Of a DNA stretch of 64,000 nt, positions 35,168-45,158 are shown one piece after another (position 1 is the first letter of the stretch; each line of letters starts with the position of its first letter). The notes beneath the pieces are model-generated. The model worked only from the letters and a program-made list of their open reading frames with translations. It was not told the origin of the DNA and did not search any database. The position numbers and the translations under genes are program-made. Source of the stretch: Corynebacterium bouchesdurhonense (lineage in GTDB: Bacteria > Actinomycetota > Actinomycetes > Mycobacteriales > Mycobacteriaceae); assembly GCF_900078305.2 (NCBI RefSeq), contig NZ_LT546024.1, positions 1 to 64,000 on the forward strand. The letters are read 5' to 3'.

Positions 35168-36610
35168 GTGAAAAGATCATTGCGGGACCGGCTCCGGGGC
35201 TCTGGCCAGCGGGTAGCGACGATCGACGCGGCGCGCACCTCGCCGCCGCCCTCCGTCCTCGCCCCGGTCGATCTGACGGATCCGACCCAAGTCGCCGCCG
35301 TGATGATGATCGCCGCGCGCATCGGGGAAATCCTCATCGCCAACGGCACCACGTCCTCGGACGCGATCGCGCAGATCCGCACCGTCACCTCGTCCTACGG
35401 CCTGCACTACTGCCACGTGGACATCACGGTGAACACCATCACCATGAACGCGGTGATCGGCGGCGAGGACCGCACCCCCGTCACCGTCTTCCGCGTGGTG
35501 ACCAGGATCAGCGAGAACTACCACAAGCTCCAGGAGGCAGACCGGCTCATCCGCTCGATCCGCGCCGGCGCCACCCGCCCGGAGCTGGCGGAGAAGATCC
35601 TCGATGACATCGACCGCTCCCCCATCCCGTGGCGCAACACCCGCTTCCTCGCGGGCTACACGGTGATGGGCGCCGCCGTGGCGATCTTGCTCGGCGGCGA
35701 CTGGCTCATGGCGGTGGTGGGCGGCATCACGGCGTTCCTCATCATGGGCTTCAACAAGGTCCTGTCGCGCAATGACCTGCCGTACTTCTTCCACTGCGTC
35801 CTCGGTGGCTTCGTGGCCACGATCCCGGCGGCCGTGTTTTACGATTTCTCCGCCTCCATCGGGCACACGATCGTGCCCAGCCAAGTCATCGCCTCGGGCA
35901 TCGTCGTGCTGCTCGCGGGTCTCACGCTGGTGCAATCGCTTCTCGACGGCATCACCGGCTCGCCCGTCACCGCCTCCGCGCGTTTCTTCAACACCCTGCT
36001 GAACACGGGCGGCATCATCGCCGGCGTGGCCATGGGCCTGTATGTGTCCAACCTGCTCGGCGTGGGCCTGCCCCCGATCGAGACGATGCCCGGCAAGCCG
36101 TCCCTCGACGGCGTGGGCTTCCGCATCTTCGGCAGCGCGACGGCAGCCGCGGCCTTCGCGGTGGCCTGCTTCGCGGAAGAAGCGGCGATCCTGGTCTCCT
36201 TCGTCACCGCCGCCGCCGGCTCCACCATCTACTACGTCTTCCTCATCCCCTTCGGCACGGACCGCTTCATGGCCACGGCCGCCTGCGCCACGGTGGTGGG
36301 CCTCGCCGGCGGCCTGATCGCCCGCCGCTTCCTCATCAGCCCGGTGATCACCGCGGTGGCGGGCGTGACGCCCTTCCTCCCCGGCTCGGGAATCTACCGC
36401 GGCATGTACGCCGTGCTCAACGAGCAGATGGTGGTGGGCATGAACAACATCTTCTCCGCCATCGCGGTGTGCATGGCGCTGGCGGGCGGCGTGGTCTTCG
36501 GCGAGTGGGTGGCCCGCCGCCTGCGCGCCCCGCAGCACTACCTGCCCTACCGCGCCTTCAAGCGCGTGGGCCGCGTGACGTTCCAGCAGATCCAGCGCGC
36601 GCTAAGATAG
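35168..36610 (+). CDS. thrE: Threonine/serine exporter ThrE
   Basis: The 480-residue protein has a cytosolic N-terminal part with the family stretch GEILIANGTTSSDAI (about 55) and SSYGLHYCHVDIT (about 76), then about ten membrane helices (residues 160-460) covering the ThrE (PF06738-type) and ThrE_2-type domains. It exports threonine and serine by proton exchange. GTG 35168 is used: TAGGGT lies 7 nt upstream, giving a leaderless mRNA. It lies 67 bp from tRNA-Thr. Position relative to phoRS is as in C. glutamicum. Confidence 0.92.
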   Translation: MKRSLRDRLRGSGQRVATIDAARTSPPPSVLAPVDLTDPTQVAAVMMIAARIGEILIANGTTSSDAIAQIRTVTSSYGLHYCHVDITVNTITMNAVIGGEDRTPVTVFRVVTRISENYHKLQEADRLIRSIRAGATRPELAEKILDDIDRSPIPWRNTRFLAGYTVMGAAVAILLGGDWLMAVVGGITAFLIMGFNKVLSRNDLPYFFHCVLGGFVATIPAAVFYDFSASIGHTIVPSQVIASGIVVLLAGLTLVQSLLDGITGSPVTASARFFNTLLNTGGIIAGVAMGLYVSNLLGVGLPPIETMPGKPSLDGVGFRIFGSATAAAAFAVACFAEEAAILVSFVTAAAGSTIYYVFLIPFGTDRFMATAACATVVGLAGGLIARRFLISPVITAVAGVTPFLPGSGIYRGMYAVLNEQMVVGMNNIFSAIAVCMALAGGVVFGEWVARRLRAPQHYLPYRAFKRVGRVTFQQIQRALR

Positions 36611-36657
36611 CCGGAGTACTTGCCGCCAAAAGTTGTCGTCCTAGGAGGAAGCCGAAC

Positions 36658-36993
36658 GTGCCGCCGAAGATCACCGATTCCCGCCCCGCAGCTGACGCCG
36701 TCGTTGAGATGGAGGAGCAGACGGCCGCCGGAGCTCGGCGGATCGTGGCCACCTACGCCGAGGACTTCCACGACGGCGTCACCCTGATGTCCATGCTGGG
36801 CGTGGAGCCGAAGGGTTTCGTGTACAAGCGCTACGACGAGCAGCGCCAGGCCGAGGAGGCCGCCGCGGCCGAGCCGAAGAAGGCGACGAAGAAGGCCACC
36901 AAGAAGAAGGCGACGAAGAAGGCCGCCAAGAAGACGACGGCGAAGAAGACCTCCAAGAAGGCCACGAAGAAGAAGGCCGCCAAGAAGTCTTGA
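36658..36993 (+). CDS. Small protein with lysine-rich H1-like tail
   Basis: The 111-residue protein has a neutral to acidic N-terminal domain of about 70 residues (EEQTAAGARRIVATYAEDFHDG...) and a C-terminal tail (about 71-111) made almost only of Lys, Ala and Thr in KKATKKA-type repeats. Such tails are known from mycobacterial HupB and histone H1-like proteins and bind DNA or RNA. The N-terminal domain does not look like HU. GTG 36658 has AGGAGGA 9 nt before it. The following lipoprotein starts in its stop codon. I would call it a probable nucleoid- or RNA-associated protein. Confidence 0.8.
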   Translation: MPPKITDSRPAADAVVEMEEQTAAGARRIVATYAEDFHDGVTLMSMLGVEPKGFVYKRYDEQRQAEEAAAAEPKKATKKATKKKATKKAAKKTTAKKTSKKATKKKAAKKS

Positions 36994-37421
36994 TCAGGCC
37001 CGCGAAGGCCCTTGCGCCGCTGCTCGCCGCCTGCGCCCTGAGCGCCTGCGCCGCGCCGGCCACGTGGCAGGTGGTGGGCATCGCCACCGAACCGGGCCTG
37101 CCCACCAGCGTCGCCGGCACCTCCAACTTCCAGCTCCGCGGGGACCGGCTGCAAGGGGCCACGCCGTGCGCGGAGGTCGAGGGGACCGCATCGCTTGTCG
37201 ACGCAACCTTCGAGCTGCACTCCCTCACCATCGGCGCAGTCGCCGACGAGGCCGCCTGCACCGGCGCTGCCCGCCACACCCACGAGCAGCTTGTCAGCCT
37301 GTTGCAACCCGGCGCGGCGTTCGACGTGCGCGAGACCGGCCCCACCGAGCGCCTCCTCATCCTGCGCACCGACGCGCTGGACAGGCCTAGCGTGCGGGTG
37401 ATGACGCTCGAGGCACCCTAG
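36990..37421 (+). CDS. Small lipoprotein with META/HslJ-like pattern
   Basis: The 143-residue protein starts at TTG 36990, overlapping the TGA of the lysine-tailed protein by 4 bp. It has a lipobox LSAC (Cys19). The body carries the pattern FQLRGDRLQGATPCAEVEGTA (split: FQLRGDRL then GATPCAEVEGTA), like META-domain proteins that have L-x-G-x-(R/N)-x-x-G-x-x-x-C-N. Function is unknown. Its 3' end overlaps the convergent regulator gene by 35 bp, and a dispersed motif copy at 37193 encodes SLVDAT. Confidence 0.7.
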   Translation: MIRPAKALAPLLAACALSACAAPATWQVVGIATEPGLPTSVAGTSNFQLRGDRLQGATPCAEVEGTASLVDATFELHSLTIGAVADEAACTGAARHTHEQLVSLLQPGAAFDVRETGPTERLLILRTDALDRPSVRVMTLEAP

Positions 37422-38391
37422 CCACAGTGGCGCCGGGCACGAACGTGGTCTCCAGCAGGACGCGCTCGCGCTCCGAGGCCCGACCATCCAGCAGGGAGCG
37501 CAGCAGCACCGCCGCGGTCTCCCCCTTGAGCCGGTTCGGCTGGCGCACGGTGGTCAGCCCGTAGCGGGTGTCGATGCCGTCGAAGCCGGTCACGGAGAGC
37601 TCGTGCGGCACCCGCCCGCCGCAGTACTCCATCACCCCCAGCGCCATGGAGTCCGTCGTGCACAGCACGGCCGTGAGGTCCGGGAAGCGCGTGAGCAGCT
37701 CGCGCGCGCCGTCGGCCGCCGAGTCGGGGTCGTTGAGGTGGCGGGTGACAACGGGGGCGTCGCCAAGCAATGCCCGAGCCCCCTCGACCCGCGCGCGCTG
37801 CGCCACCAGATCCGCCGACGCGACGTCCTCCACCAGCCCGTTCGTGGGCGTCGAGAACATGCGCTTGGCCAGGATGCCCACGCGGCGGTGCCCCGCCTCC
37901 AGAAGCGCCCGGGCCGCGGGCTGGATGGCCGCGTAATCGTCGATGCCCACGAACGGCACGCCCGTATCCTTCGGCTGGTCGCACAGCACCAGCGGCAACC
38001 CCCGCTCGATCGCCCCCGCGAGCTGCGGGTCCCCCTCCGGCACGGAGTACACCACGATGCCGTCCACGATCGCGTCGTGCACGCTCGCGCCGGCGGGGAT
38101 GAGGGTGAGCGAGTAGTCCCTGATGTCCGCCAGCCCGGCCAGGAAGTCCACGGAGGCGCGGTCCTCGAACGCGAAGCGCAGCTCCTCGGTGAGCACCACC
38201 CCGATCGCGCCCGTGCGCTGCGTGCGCAGCGAGCGCGCCATCGGGTCGGGGCCCTGGTAGCCGCGCGCCTCGGCGGCCGCGAGGATCTTCTCGCGCAGCT
38301 CGCGGGAGAGCTGCTCCGGGTGGTTGTACGCGTTGGAGACCGTCGTGCGCGAGACGCCGAGCTCCGCCGCCAGCGACGCGAGGGAGGGCAT
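37387..38391 (-). CDS. ipsA: LacI-family regulator, IpsA-like
   Basis: The 334-residue protein has an N-terminal LacI helix-turn-helix (SLASLAAELGVSRTTVSNAYN, in two parts, residues 3-23) with hinge helix near 45-58, then a periplasmic-binding-like sensor domain. In C. glutamicum the LacI regulator between thrE and the zinc genes is IpsA (Cg2910), which controls inositol and mycothiol-precursor synthesis through ino1. Assignment as IpsA rests on neighbourhood and the PSLASLAAELGVSR start, so it is not certain. The gene starts on the last base of the rlmB stop (TAATG), so both are coupled. Confidence 0.75.
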   Translation of the reverse strand: MPSLASLAAELGVSRTTVSNAYNHPEQLSRELREKILAAAEARGYQGPDPMARSLRTQRTGAIGVVLTEELRFAFEDRASVDFLAGLADIRDYSLTLIPAGASVHDAIVDGIVVYSVPEGDPQLAGAIERGLPLVLCDQPKDTGVPFVGIDDYAAIQPAARALLEAGHRRVGILAKRMFSTPTNGLVEDVASADLVAQRARVEGARALLGDAPVVTRHLNDPDSAADGARELLTRFPDLTAVLCTTDSMALGVMEYCGGRVPHELSVTGFDGIDTRYGLTTVRQPNRLKGETAAVLLRSLLDGRASERERVLLETTFVPGATVARVPRASSPAR

Positions 38392-39329
38392 TAGTGTGCT
38401 TTTCGACGCCTCTGACGAGCGAACTCGCTCAGCACCACGCCAGCCGCCACCGACGCGTTGAGGGACTCAACCCAGCCCTCCATGGGGATGGACATGATCA
38501 CGTCGCAGTTCTCCCGCACCAGGCGCGAGATGCCCTTGCCCTCGGAGCCGACCACGATCACCACCGGGTCCACCCCGCCCTCGAACGTGTCCAGGGTGTG
38601 CTCCCCGCCCGCGTCGAGGCCGACCACGGTGTAGCCGTTGTCCTTGAACTGCTTGATCGCGCGGGTGAGGTTGACCTCCCGCGCCACCGGCAGGCGCGCC
38701 GCGGTGCCCGCCGAGGTGCGCCACGCCACGCCCGTGACCTGCGCGGAGCGGCGCTCCGGGATGATCACGCCGTGGCCGCCGAACGCCGCCGCCGAGCGGA
38801 TCACCGCGCCCAGGTTGCGCGGGTCCGTGATGTTGTCCAGCACCACGAACATGCCCGGCTCATCCCGGTTCTGCGACAGCAGGGAGAACACGTCGGTGTA
38901 CTTGTACGGCTGGATCTTCAGGCCCAGCCCCTGGTGCATGCCGTTGCCCGTCATGTCATCCAGCTGCTGGCGCGGCACCTCGTGCACCGGGATGCCGCGC
39001 GAGTGGGCGATGCCCACGGCCTCGGTCAGGCGCTCGTCGTTGCTGGTGCCGAGCGCCACGTACAGGCCCTCGGCCGGCACCTTGGCGTGCAGGCACTCCA
39101 CCACGGGGTTGCGGCCCACCACCAGGTCCGACTGCTCCTTCTCGTGGCGGCCCGAGTCGCGGCGCTGCCGCTCCAGCTTGCGCTTGTGCGCCGCGTGGTA
39201 GACGCGGTCCTCCGCCTTCGGGGTCGCGCCCTTGCCTCGCAGCGCGCGCCTGGCCTGGCCGCCCGAGCCCTTCGTGGCGCCCTTCTTGTTCTTCTTCTGC
39301 TTATCGGGGCGCTGGTACGGTTTTGCCAT
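38391..39329 (-). CDS. rlmB: 23S rRNA 2'-O-methyltransferase RlmB (TrmH/SpoU family)
   Basis: The 312-residue SPOUT methyltransferase has a basic, disordered N-terminus of about 65 residues, a substrate-binding domain ([13 protein letters not shown], about 70), and the knotted domain with [19 protein letters not shown] (about 165), VGSEGKGIS and the SAM loop [20 protein letters not shown] near the end. RlmB methylates G2251. ATG follows the cysS stop immediately. The dispersed motif at 38398 covers its last residues (RQRRRKAH). Confidence 0.93.
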   Translation of the reverse strand: MAKPYQRPDKQKKNKKGATKGSGGQARRALRGKGATPKAEDRVYHAAHKRKLERQRRDSGRHEKEQSDLVVGRNPVVECLHAKVPAEGLYVALGTSNDERLTEAVGIAHSRGIPVHEVPRQQLDDMTGNGMHQGLGLKIQPYKYTDVFSLLSQNRDEPGMFVVLDNITDPRNLGAVIRSAAAFGGHGVIIPERRSAQVTGVAWRTSAGTAARLPVAREVNLTRAIKQFKDNGYTVVGLDAGGEHTLDTFEGGVDPVVIVVGSEGKGISRLVRENCDVIMSIPMEGWVESLNASVAAGVVLSEFARQRRRKAH

Positions 39330-40661
39330 CTACTTCATCTCCCACTTCGGTCCCTCGGGCGTGTCCACGACCTCGATGCCGGCCTCGGCCAGGCGGTCAC
39401 GCACCGCGTCGGCCGCCGCCCAATCCTTCTCGGCCCTCGCCTGCGCGCGGCGCTCGAGCTCCGCGCCCACCAGCACGTCTAGGGCCTGATCTAGGGCCCG
39501 GGAGGTGTCCGCGCTCTCCTGCCACTGCCCCGGGTCGATGCCCAGCACGGCCGCCATGGCGCGGACGCGGCCAGCGATCTCGGCCGGGTCGGACGCCTTG
39601 TTGCCCTCCCGGACTTGGTTGTGGATCTCGGCGAGGGCCCGCGGTACAGAGAAGTCGTCGTCAAGCGCGAGCTCAAACTCCTCGGTCCACGTCGTCGGCT
39701 CCGGCATGCCCGCCCTGCGGACGAAGTCCTCGATGCGGCGGTAGCCAGCCGCGGCCTCCTGCAGCGCCTTCGGTGAGTACTCCAGCACGCTGCGGTAGTG
39801 GGCCGAGCCGAGGTAGTACCGCAGCTCCACCGGGCGCACCGGCAGGGCGTCGAGGGCAAGCACATTTCCAATGGACTTGGACATCTTCTCGCCGGCGATG
39901 GTCACCCAGTGGTTGTGCATCCAGTAGTTGGCAAAGCCGTCACCGGCCGCGTGCGACTGCGCCTGCTCGTTCTCGTGGTGCGGGAACTGCAGATCCAGGC
40001 CGCCGCCGTGGATGTCGAAGGTCCCGCCCAAATACCAGGTGGACATGGCCGAGCACTCCAGGTGCCAGCCCGGCCGGCCCGGGCCCCACGGGGTGGGCCA
40101 GCTTGGCTCGCCCGGCTTCTGGGCCTTCCACAGCGCGAAGTCCAGGCGCTCGCCGCCGCGCATCTCCTCCGGGCGGTTGCCGGACACGGAGCCGTAGTCC
40201 CCGCCCGCGGCCACCCAGGCGTCCACGTCGAAGTAGACGGAGCCGTCCTCTTCGTACGCGAAGCCGCGGTCCATCAGGCGCTGCATGTAGTCCACCATCT
40301 GGGTCACGTGCCCCGTTGCGCGCGGCTCCACCGACGGCGGCAGCACCCCCAGCGCGTCGTACGCCCGGGTGAATTCGCGCTCGTACGTGGACACCCACTC
40401 CCACCAGGGCCGGCCATGTTCCGCCGCCTTGTTCAGGATCTTGTCGTCGATGTCCGTCACGTTGCGCACAAAGGCGACGTCATAGCCCTTGGCCAGGAAC
40501 CAGCGGCGCACGATGTCGAACGCGACGCCGCTGCGCAGGTGCCCGATGTGGGGCGCGGACTGCGGCGTCGCCCCGCACAGGTAGATGGACACGTGGCCGG
40601 GGCGCACCGGCTCGAAGTCCCGCAGCGAGCGGGTGGCTGTGTCGAAGATGCGTTGAGTCAC
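39330..40661 (-). CDS. cysS: Cysteine-tRNA ligase CysS
   Basis: The 443-residue class I synthetase has the HIGH-type motif PHIGHLRSG (about 37), the zinc-binding Cys of YLCGATPQ (about 28), ECSAMS (about 210), HHENE, and EKMSKSIGN (about 267). GTG 40661 gives the family N-terminus [16 protein letters not shown] is 8 nt before the GTG. The upstream open frame reads through the secreted-protein genes in another frame and is not coding. The order rlmB-cysS matches other actinobacteria. Confidence 0.96.
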   Translation of the reverse strand: MTQRIFDTATRSLRDFEPVRPGHVSIYLCGATPQSAPHIGHLRSGVAFDIVRRWFLAKGYDVAFVRNVTDIDDKILNKAAEHGRPWWEWVSTYEREFTRAYDALGVLPPSVEPRATGHVTQMVDYMQRLMDRGFAYEEDGSVYFDVDAWVAAGGDYGSVSGNRPEEMRGGERLDFALWKAQKPGEPSWPTPWGPGRPGWHLECSAMSTWYLGGTFDIHGGGLDLQFPHHENEQAQSHAAGDGFANYWMHNHWVTIAGEKMSKSIGNVLALDALPVRPVELRYYLGSAHYRSVLEYSPKALQEAAAGYRRIEDFVRRAGMPEPTTWTEEFELALDDDFSVPRALAEIHNQVREGNKASDPAEIAGRVRAMAAVLGIDPGQWQESADTSRALDQALDVLVGAELERRAQARAEKDWAAADAVRDRLAEAGIEVVDTPEGPKWEMK

Positions 40662-40672
40662 AGCTCCCCACT

Positions 40673-41230
40673 CTACAGCTGGGAGGATTCCACCCTGAGC
40701 TCCGAGTAGCGGGCCTCCGGAACGGTGAAGCTGTACGGCGCGCCAACGGGCTCCCACACCTGCGCGCGGCTGCACGCCACGTCCTGCGCGTCGCCGTCCA
40801 GCATGGTGAAGCCCCACACCAGGCGGCCCTGGGCGCCCGGCCCGAGCTGGTACGGCCCCACCTTCTGGTTCAGCGCCCAGCTCACCTCGTGCACGTACTT
40901 CCAGCCGTAGGCGCGCGAGACGTTCTTCACCAGATCGCCCTTGGGCGTAAACGTGCCCGAGACCTCGAGGGTTTGCACCCGCTTCTCCTTCACGGTCTGG
41001 ATCACGGGCACCGCCTCTTCCGTGTCGTTGGCCACGCTGGCGGCGTCTGTCTGCTTGAACCAGCGCCGCGTGGCCGAGACGTAAGTGTCCTTCAACCCCG
41101 GCGTGGCGCAGTGGCTCCCCGGCGCGAGGTCGGTGTTCCAGCGCTGCGGGAGCTCGAAGTCGTAGGGCTCGGCGTGCGCGGCCGGGGCGAGGAGGAGCGC
41201 GAGCGCCACGATTGCGGCCGGCTTCTTCAT
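40673..41230 (-). CDS. Secreted two-cysteine protein, paralog C of an aerolysin-like trio
   Basis: The 185-residue protein has a signal peptide (1-20, cleaved after AHA). The mature part is strand-rich with two cysteines (SHCATPG and VACSRAQVW). It shares with its two neighbours: a Cys near the N-terminus, then R-R-W-F, then N-D-T-x-x-x-V-P followed by alternating polar residues, then VGPYQLGPG, then the second Cys. The N-D-T-x-x-x-P strand and the L-x-P-G turn recall ETX/MTX2 aerolysin-type pore formers. ATG follows the stop of the middle gene with no gap. Function is not established. Confidence 0.75.
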   Translation of the reverse strand: MKKPAAIVALALLLAPAAHAEPYDFELPQRWNTDLAPGSHCATPGLKDTYVSATRRWFKQTDAASVANDTEEAVPVIQTVKEKRVQTLEVSGTFTPKGDLVKNVSRAYGWKYVHEVSWALNQKVGPYQLGPGAQGRLVWGFTMLDGDAQDVACSRAQVWEPVGAPYSFTVPEARYSELRVESSQL

Positions 41231-41803
41231 CTACGCGCCCCAGTCGATGTTGTCGCGGGTGCTCACGCGGACGTGGCGCTCCTTGGGCATGGTGGCGGTG
41301 AAGGTGTTGCCAGCGCCCTGCCAAGTGTGGTTCGCGCCGCAGACGGTTTCCTGGCCCTGGAAGTCGGACACGATCCAGCCGGCCTGCAACACCGCGGTCT
41401 TGCCCGGCGCCACGTTGTACGGGCCGACCTGCTCGCCCACGGAGTAGGTCTGGGAATCGGTGTAGCTGGTGGAGAAGGTGAACTGGATCAGCTTGGCCAC
41501 GTCGAAGCTCAGGCCCGCGGTGACGTTCCAGGTCTTGGTCTTCGTCTCCGTGATGGAGCGGGTGACCGGCAGCGGCTCGTCGTTGTAGTTGGACACGGTC
41601 CAGGTGCCGGCGGAGCCGTCGAAGTAGCTTCGCACGATGTTCACCGTCTGGCCGCGGTCGCCCGGGTTGGAGCAGTACGCCCCGATGGTGGTCGGGTTGG
41701 TGGCGGTGTAGTTGCGCTGCGGCAGGGCCTGGGCGACGGGTGCGGCGGCGACCATGATCGTGGTGGTGGCGGCGGCGAGGCAAGCAGTCATTGCGCGCTT
41801 CAT
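41231..41803 (-). CDS. Secreted two-cysteine protein, paralog B of an aerolysin-like trio
   Basis: The 190-residue protein has a signal peptide (1-26, cleaved after AQA). The mature domain has Cys in AYCSNPGD, then [27 protein letters not shown] (long strands of alternating Ser/Thr, like the membrane-inserting hairpin of aerolysin-type toxins), [14 protein letters not shown], and Cys in [10 protein letters not shown]. Spacing of these elements matches paralog C closely. It is between paralogs A and C in one operon. Pore formation is an inference from pattern, not from a match I can compute. Confidence 0.75.
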   Translation of the reverse strand: MKRAMTACLAAATTTIMVAAAPVAQALPQRNYTATNPTTIGAYCSNPGDRGQTVNIVRSYFDGSAGTWTVSNYNDEPLPVTRSITETKTKTWNVTAGLSFDVAKLIQFTFSTSYTDSQTYSVGEQVGPYNVAPGKTAVLQAGWIVSDFQGQETVCGANHTWQGAGNTFTATMPKERHVRVSTRDNIDWGA

Positions 41804-41842
41804 GGGAATCTCGTTTCTGTGTTCTTGGTTTATGCGTGGGGC

Positions 41843-43096
41843 TTACAGGTGGGATTGGGTGGGAACGGGCAGCTCGCGGTACTCGTCCGGGGTGACGTCC
41901 TCGGTTCGTGTCGAGCCGTCCGGGGCGGTGATCACGGCCTCGGCCCAGAACCCGCTCGGGGCGCTGGCCTGCGGCTGCGGGGTGATGCGGCTGTAGGTGC
42001 CGTCGCGCCCGGCGGAGATCTCGCGGTAGTTGATGCGCGTCATGGTGGTGCCGTACTCCACCCGCACCCGCTCGCCCGGCGCGAGCTCCACGGGCTTCAG
42101 CGCCGTGCCCACCGGCATGTGCGCGCGCATCACCGCACCGACGGACTCGAGCCAGCCGGCGGGAACGCGCCCGCCGCCGCCCATCCAGTTGAGGTAGCCG
42201 TTGAACTCGGCGCCCACCACGTAGTCCGTCACCGGCGTGAACGTGTAGTCTCCCTTGGACCAGTTGAGGAAGTCCTGCGAGTAGCCGGGCTTGCGGAAGG
42301 TGGGCGCCACCGCCTCGATGTCGTACGGGTAGTAGGACTTGTCGCCCGGCCGCACCTTCTGCCCCAGCCGGGGCCAATCGGGGTCGCGCCGGAAGCCCGG
42401 TCCCGGCTCGACGCGCGTGTCGCGCGGGCTCGCCACCTGCTCGAGGCTCGGACCCGATGTCGCCGTGTAGGTGTCGCCCACCGGCCTGGAATTCGCGCCT
42501 TCGCTTCTCGACGGCACCTCCAACGCCACATCCGAGACCGAACCGTCCGCCCTGATGACGTACGCGAACGCGTAGCGCTCCGCCGGGCCGGTCCCCCGGA
42601 TCACGTTCGCGCCGGGGCCGTTGCGCAGCACCCCGTTGTCGCACGTGATGAACATGGAGATGAAGTCCTTCTCCAGCACGCCATAGTCGACGCGGAAGGA
42701 TTCGCCCGGACCCAGCTTGATCGGGCCGAACGTCTCGCCCTCGATCCAGCCGTTGGACTCCTTCAGGCCGATGTCCGCCTTTGCGGTGGTGTTCCAGCCG
42801 TTGGGCAGGGTGGCCTTGGAGTTGGCCTCGATCTTGTGGTTGGTGCCCGTCTCCACCGTGGCCGTGTACGGCACGGTCTGGTCGGTGCGGTTGGTGAACT
42901 GGAGGGTGCCGTCCGCCAGGTAGCGGCGCGCGGTCTCGCCGTAGCGCCACTGCGGGTCCGAAAACGTGGAGGTGTCGCAGGGGGTGCCGAACCCCTCGAT
43001 CGGGTAGCCCTGCGGCATGGCCGGCACTGCCGACGCTGCCGGGGCGCACACCGACGCCAGCACAGTGGCGCACAGGGCGGTCAAGGTTTTCTTCAT
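41843..43096 (-). CDS. Secreted protein with two copies of the trio motif, paralog A
   Basis: The 417-residue protein has a signal peptide (1-23, cleaved after ASA). The first half carries [52 protein letters not shown] and ITCDNG, matching the layout of the smaller paralogs. The second half repeats the turn as [17 protein letters not shown] (about 355), so the protein may have arisen by duplication. FTNRTDQT is very like the start of the ETX/MTX2 domain. The start at 43096 has TACGTT 6 nt upstream (leaderless) and gives a clean signal peptide, so the longer frame is rejected. It heads the three-gene unit. Confidence 0.75.
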   Translation of the reverse strand: MKKTLTALCATVLASVCAPAASAVPAMPQGYPIEGFGTPCDTSTFSDPQWRYGETARRYLADGTLQFTNRTDQTVPYTATVETGTNHKIEANSKATLPNGWNTTAKADIGLKESNGWIEGETFGPIKLGPGESFRVDYGVLEKDFISMFITCDNGVLRNGPGANVIRGTGPAERYAFAYVIRADGSVSDVALEVPSRSEGANSRPVGDTYTATSGPSLEQVASPRDTRVEPGPGFRRDPDWPRLGQKVRPGDKSYYPYDIEAVAPTFRKPGYSQDFLNWSKGDYTFTPVTDYVVGAEFNGYLNWMGGGGRVPAGWLESVGAVMRAHMPVGTALKPVELAPGERVRVEYGTTMTRINYREISAGRDGTYSRITPQPQASAPSGFWAEAVITAPDGSTRTEDVTPDEYRELPVPTQSHL

Positions 43097-43154
43097 GCGG
43101 CTAACGTAGCCCGCACAGCCGTCTGGAGAAAAGCTGAAACAGCAGGTCAGGAAC

Positions 43155-43652
43155 CTAAGTATCCGAAGTTGGGACTTTCGTACCAAGTTGCACCAGCGCC
43201 GTGGCGATCGCGGCGCGGCCCTCGCCGCTGCCGGTGAAACCCATGTGGTCGGTGGTGGTGGCGGACACCGACACCGGCGCGCCGAGCGCCTCGCTCAAGG
43301 TCCGCTCGCACTCCTCGCGCACGGGCCCCATCTTCGGCGTCTGGCCGATGAGCTGCGCGGAGGCGTTGATGACGCGCACACCGTGTGCGTCGACAAGCTG
43401 GCGGAGCTCCCGCAGCAGCGTGACCCCCTGCACGTTCTCGTACTCCGGGCGGCCGACGCCGACGAAGGACCCGAGGTCCCCCAACCCGGCGGCGGAAAGC
43501 ACGGCGTCCACGATCGCGTGCGCGACCACGTCCCCGTCCGAGTGGCCCTCGCAGCCGTCCTCGCCCTCGTGGAGGATGCCGCCGATCCAGCATTCCCTGC
43601 CGGGCTGGATTTGGTGGGCGTCGAACGCGGTGCCAACTCGCAGATTGTCCAT
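43155..43652 (-). CDS. ispF: MECDP synthase IspF
   Basis: The 165-residue enzyme makes 2-C-methyl-D-erythritol 2,4-cyclodiphosphate in the non-mevalonate isoprenoid route. Metal ligands are in GTAFDAHQ (Asp8, His10) and the His of [14 protein letters not shown] (about 42). [17 protein letters not shown] at the C-terminus is typical. ATG 43652 is chosen because TAGCGT stands 7 nt upstream, inside the short gap after the HNH gene. ispD is separated from it by that HNH gene. Confidence 0.95.
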   Translation of the reverse strand: MDNLRVGTAFDAHQIQPGRECWIGGILHEGEDGCEGHSDGDVVAHAIVDAVLSAAGLGDLGSFVGVGRPEYENVQGVTLLRELRQLVDAHGVRVINASAQLIGQTPKMGPVREECERTLSEALGAPVSVSATTTDHMGFTGSGEGRAAIATALVQLGTKVPTSDT

Positions 43653-43674
43653 GCGCCCCACGCTACCTGCCGGG

Positions 43675-45129
43675 TTAGAAGGGCACCGGCTCCTCGATGC
43701 CCGCCCGCTCCGCGGAGATCATGCCCTCCTGGTACCAGCGGAGGAGGCAGGCCTTCCATTCGCCCTCGGACATGGTCATCCACATCGGCTTGCTCGGCCA
43801 GTACTCGAACCGGAGGCCGCTCGCCTTTTCCAGGCGCTCCAGCTCGGCGACGCAGGCGTGGTAGTCCTCGTCCTGCTCGTACTTCTCCACGGCCGCGTGG
43901 CAGCGGGCGTTGAACTCCGTCACAGCCGCCTTCTGCTCGCGGCGCTGGGCGATGGTCTGGCGCCAGCGGGGGCGCTCCGGGGTGGTGGACTCGGCGAGCA
44001 GGCCCTCGGGCTCCACCACCTGGTACGTGCCGTCCGCGAACAGCCACACGACCTCGCCCGTGGCGGGATCAGGCACGTAGAAGGCGCGGCGGTCCGTCTT
44101 AACGTTGTGGTGGCGCTGGCAGAGGCAGAAGAGGTTGGAGGGCGTGGTTGGGCCGCCGTCGCCGAACGGGACCCGGTGGTCCAGCTGGCACTTGTTGGCC
44201 GGGCGGTCACATCCCGGGTAGATGCAGCACCCGTCCCGCGCCTGGACGTAGGCCTTGATCGCGTCGGTCGGCGTGTAGGACGCCGTGGTGGCCTGCTCCG
44301 CCTCCTCCAGGTCCACGATGCGGGGTGGGCGCTCCTCCATCATCGCGTTGAGCGCCTCGGTGCCCTCGGCGTCGGTCCAGCCGAAGTTGGGAACGTAGTA
44401 GGTGCTGCGGTCCGACTTCGAGGCGAAGAGGTGCAGCACGATGCCGGTGGTGGAGGTGATTTCCCCGGTGAGCAGGCGCTTGATGGCCTCGCTTTGGGAG
44501 CACTTGGCCTCCTTGGCCACCTGGCGGGTGCGCATGTCCATCAGGCCGATGGTGGCGGCGTCACCGGACACGGACAGCCCCGCGTCATAGTCGTTCAGGC
44601 CGTAAAACTCGGCCTCGCAGGAGCCGAAGGGGCGGTCCTTCTTGTCCTTGCGCTCCTTTTTCTTCTTTGGGTCCGGCGCCAACGAGGCGTCGATCTTGCG
44701 CAGGCGGTCGTTCAGGCGCCGGCGAATCGTCATCGGGGAAGGCAGCGCCTGCCCGGCGCGGGTCGGGGTGAACATCTGCACCAGGAGCTCGTCGAACTCC
44801 TCCAGGACGTCCTGCTCGGGCAGCCGGTACAGCTTGTCCACGGTCTCGCCGACGGCCTCGAGCCGCGTGATGTCCAGGCGCCGGGTCTCGGCCTGCAGGG
44901 CCCTGAGCTTGGGCAGGTCCCGCAGCCGGTGGTAGGCCAGGATCGCCTTCTCCACCCACGCCGGGCTCCGCCCGAGCGAGGCGGCGACGCGCCCCCGCTC
45001 GAGCTCTAAGTCCAGGTCCCAAAAGCCCTGCTCGGCGTACCTGGCAAAGACCTCGTACTCGATGTCACGCGCGCGCTGCCCGCAGGCGCTCAGCTCGTCG
45101 CCGTCGCGTTCTGTGGCGAAGTAGCCCAT
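43675..45129 (-). CDS. DUF222/13E12-type HNH endonuclease family protein (copy 1)
   Basis: The 484-residue protein has an N-terminal DUF222 helical domain and a C-terminal HNH domain: [22 protein letters not shown] with [20 protein letters not shown] (about 320-365), including two CxxC-type zinc pairs and the catalytic His-Asp-His. A Lys-rich linker ([14 protein letters not shown]) lies near 155. These proteins occur in many copies in actinobacteria; their role, perhaps linked to mobile DNA or repair, is unknown. ATG 45129 has AAGGGGG upstream. It splits the ispF-ispD pair and has a strong promoter like that of copy 2. Confidence 0.88.
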   Translation of the reverse strand: MGYFATERDGDELSACGQRARDIEYEVFARYAEQGFWDLDLELERGRVAASLGRSPAWVEKAILAYHRLRDLPKLRALQAETRRLDITRLEAVGETVDKLYRLPEQDVLEEFDELLVQMFTPTRAGQALPSPMTIRRRLNDRLRKIDASLAPDPKKKKERKDKKDRPFGSCEAEFYGLNDYDAGLSVSGDAATIGLMDMRTRQVAKEAKCSQSEAIKRLLTGEITSTTGIVLHLFASKSDRSTYYVPNFGWTDAEGTEALNAMMEERPPRIVDLEEAEQATTASYTPTDAIKAYVQARDGCCIYPGCDRPANKCQLDHRVPFGDGGPTTPSNLFCLCQRHHNVKTDRRAFYVPDPATGEVVWLFADGTYQVVEPEGLLAESTTPERPRWRQTIAQRREQKAAVTEFNARCHAAVEKYEQDEDYHACVAELERLEKASGLRFEYWPSKPMWMTMSEGEWKACLLRWYQEGMISAERAGIEEPVPF

Positions 45130-45158
45130 CGGGTTCCCCCTTTTTTCGTTTCCACCCT

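Noticed and set aside
36871..36990. Lysine-rich repeat as a possible DNA microsatellite artefact
   Set aside because: The repeats are imperfect at the DNA level and stay in frame, so they are a protein feature.
39330..43073. A single 1247-residue frame covering cysS and the secreted proteins
   Set aside because: Only its last 443 residues are CysS. The rest is a shadow frame opposite in codon pattern to three genes with clean signal peptides.
43675..45129. The HNH protein as an intron-encoded homing endonuclease
   Set aside because: No intron structure or interrupted gene is visible; the DUF222 domain places it in the 13E12 family.
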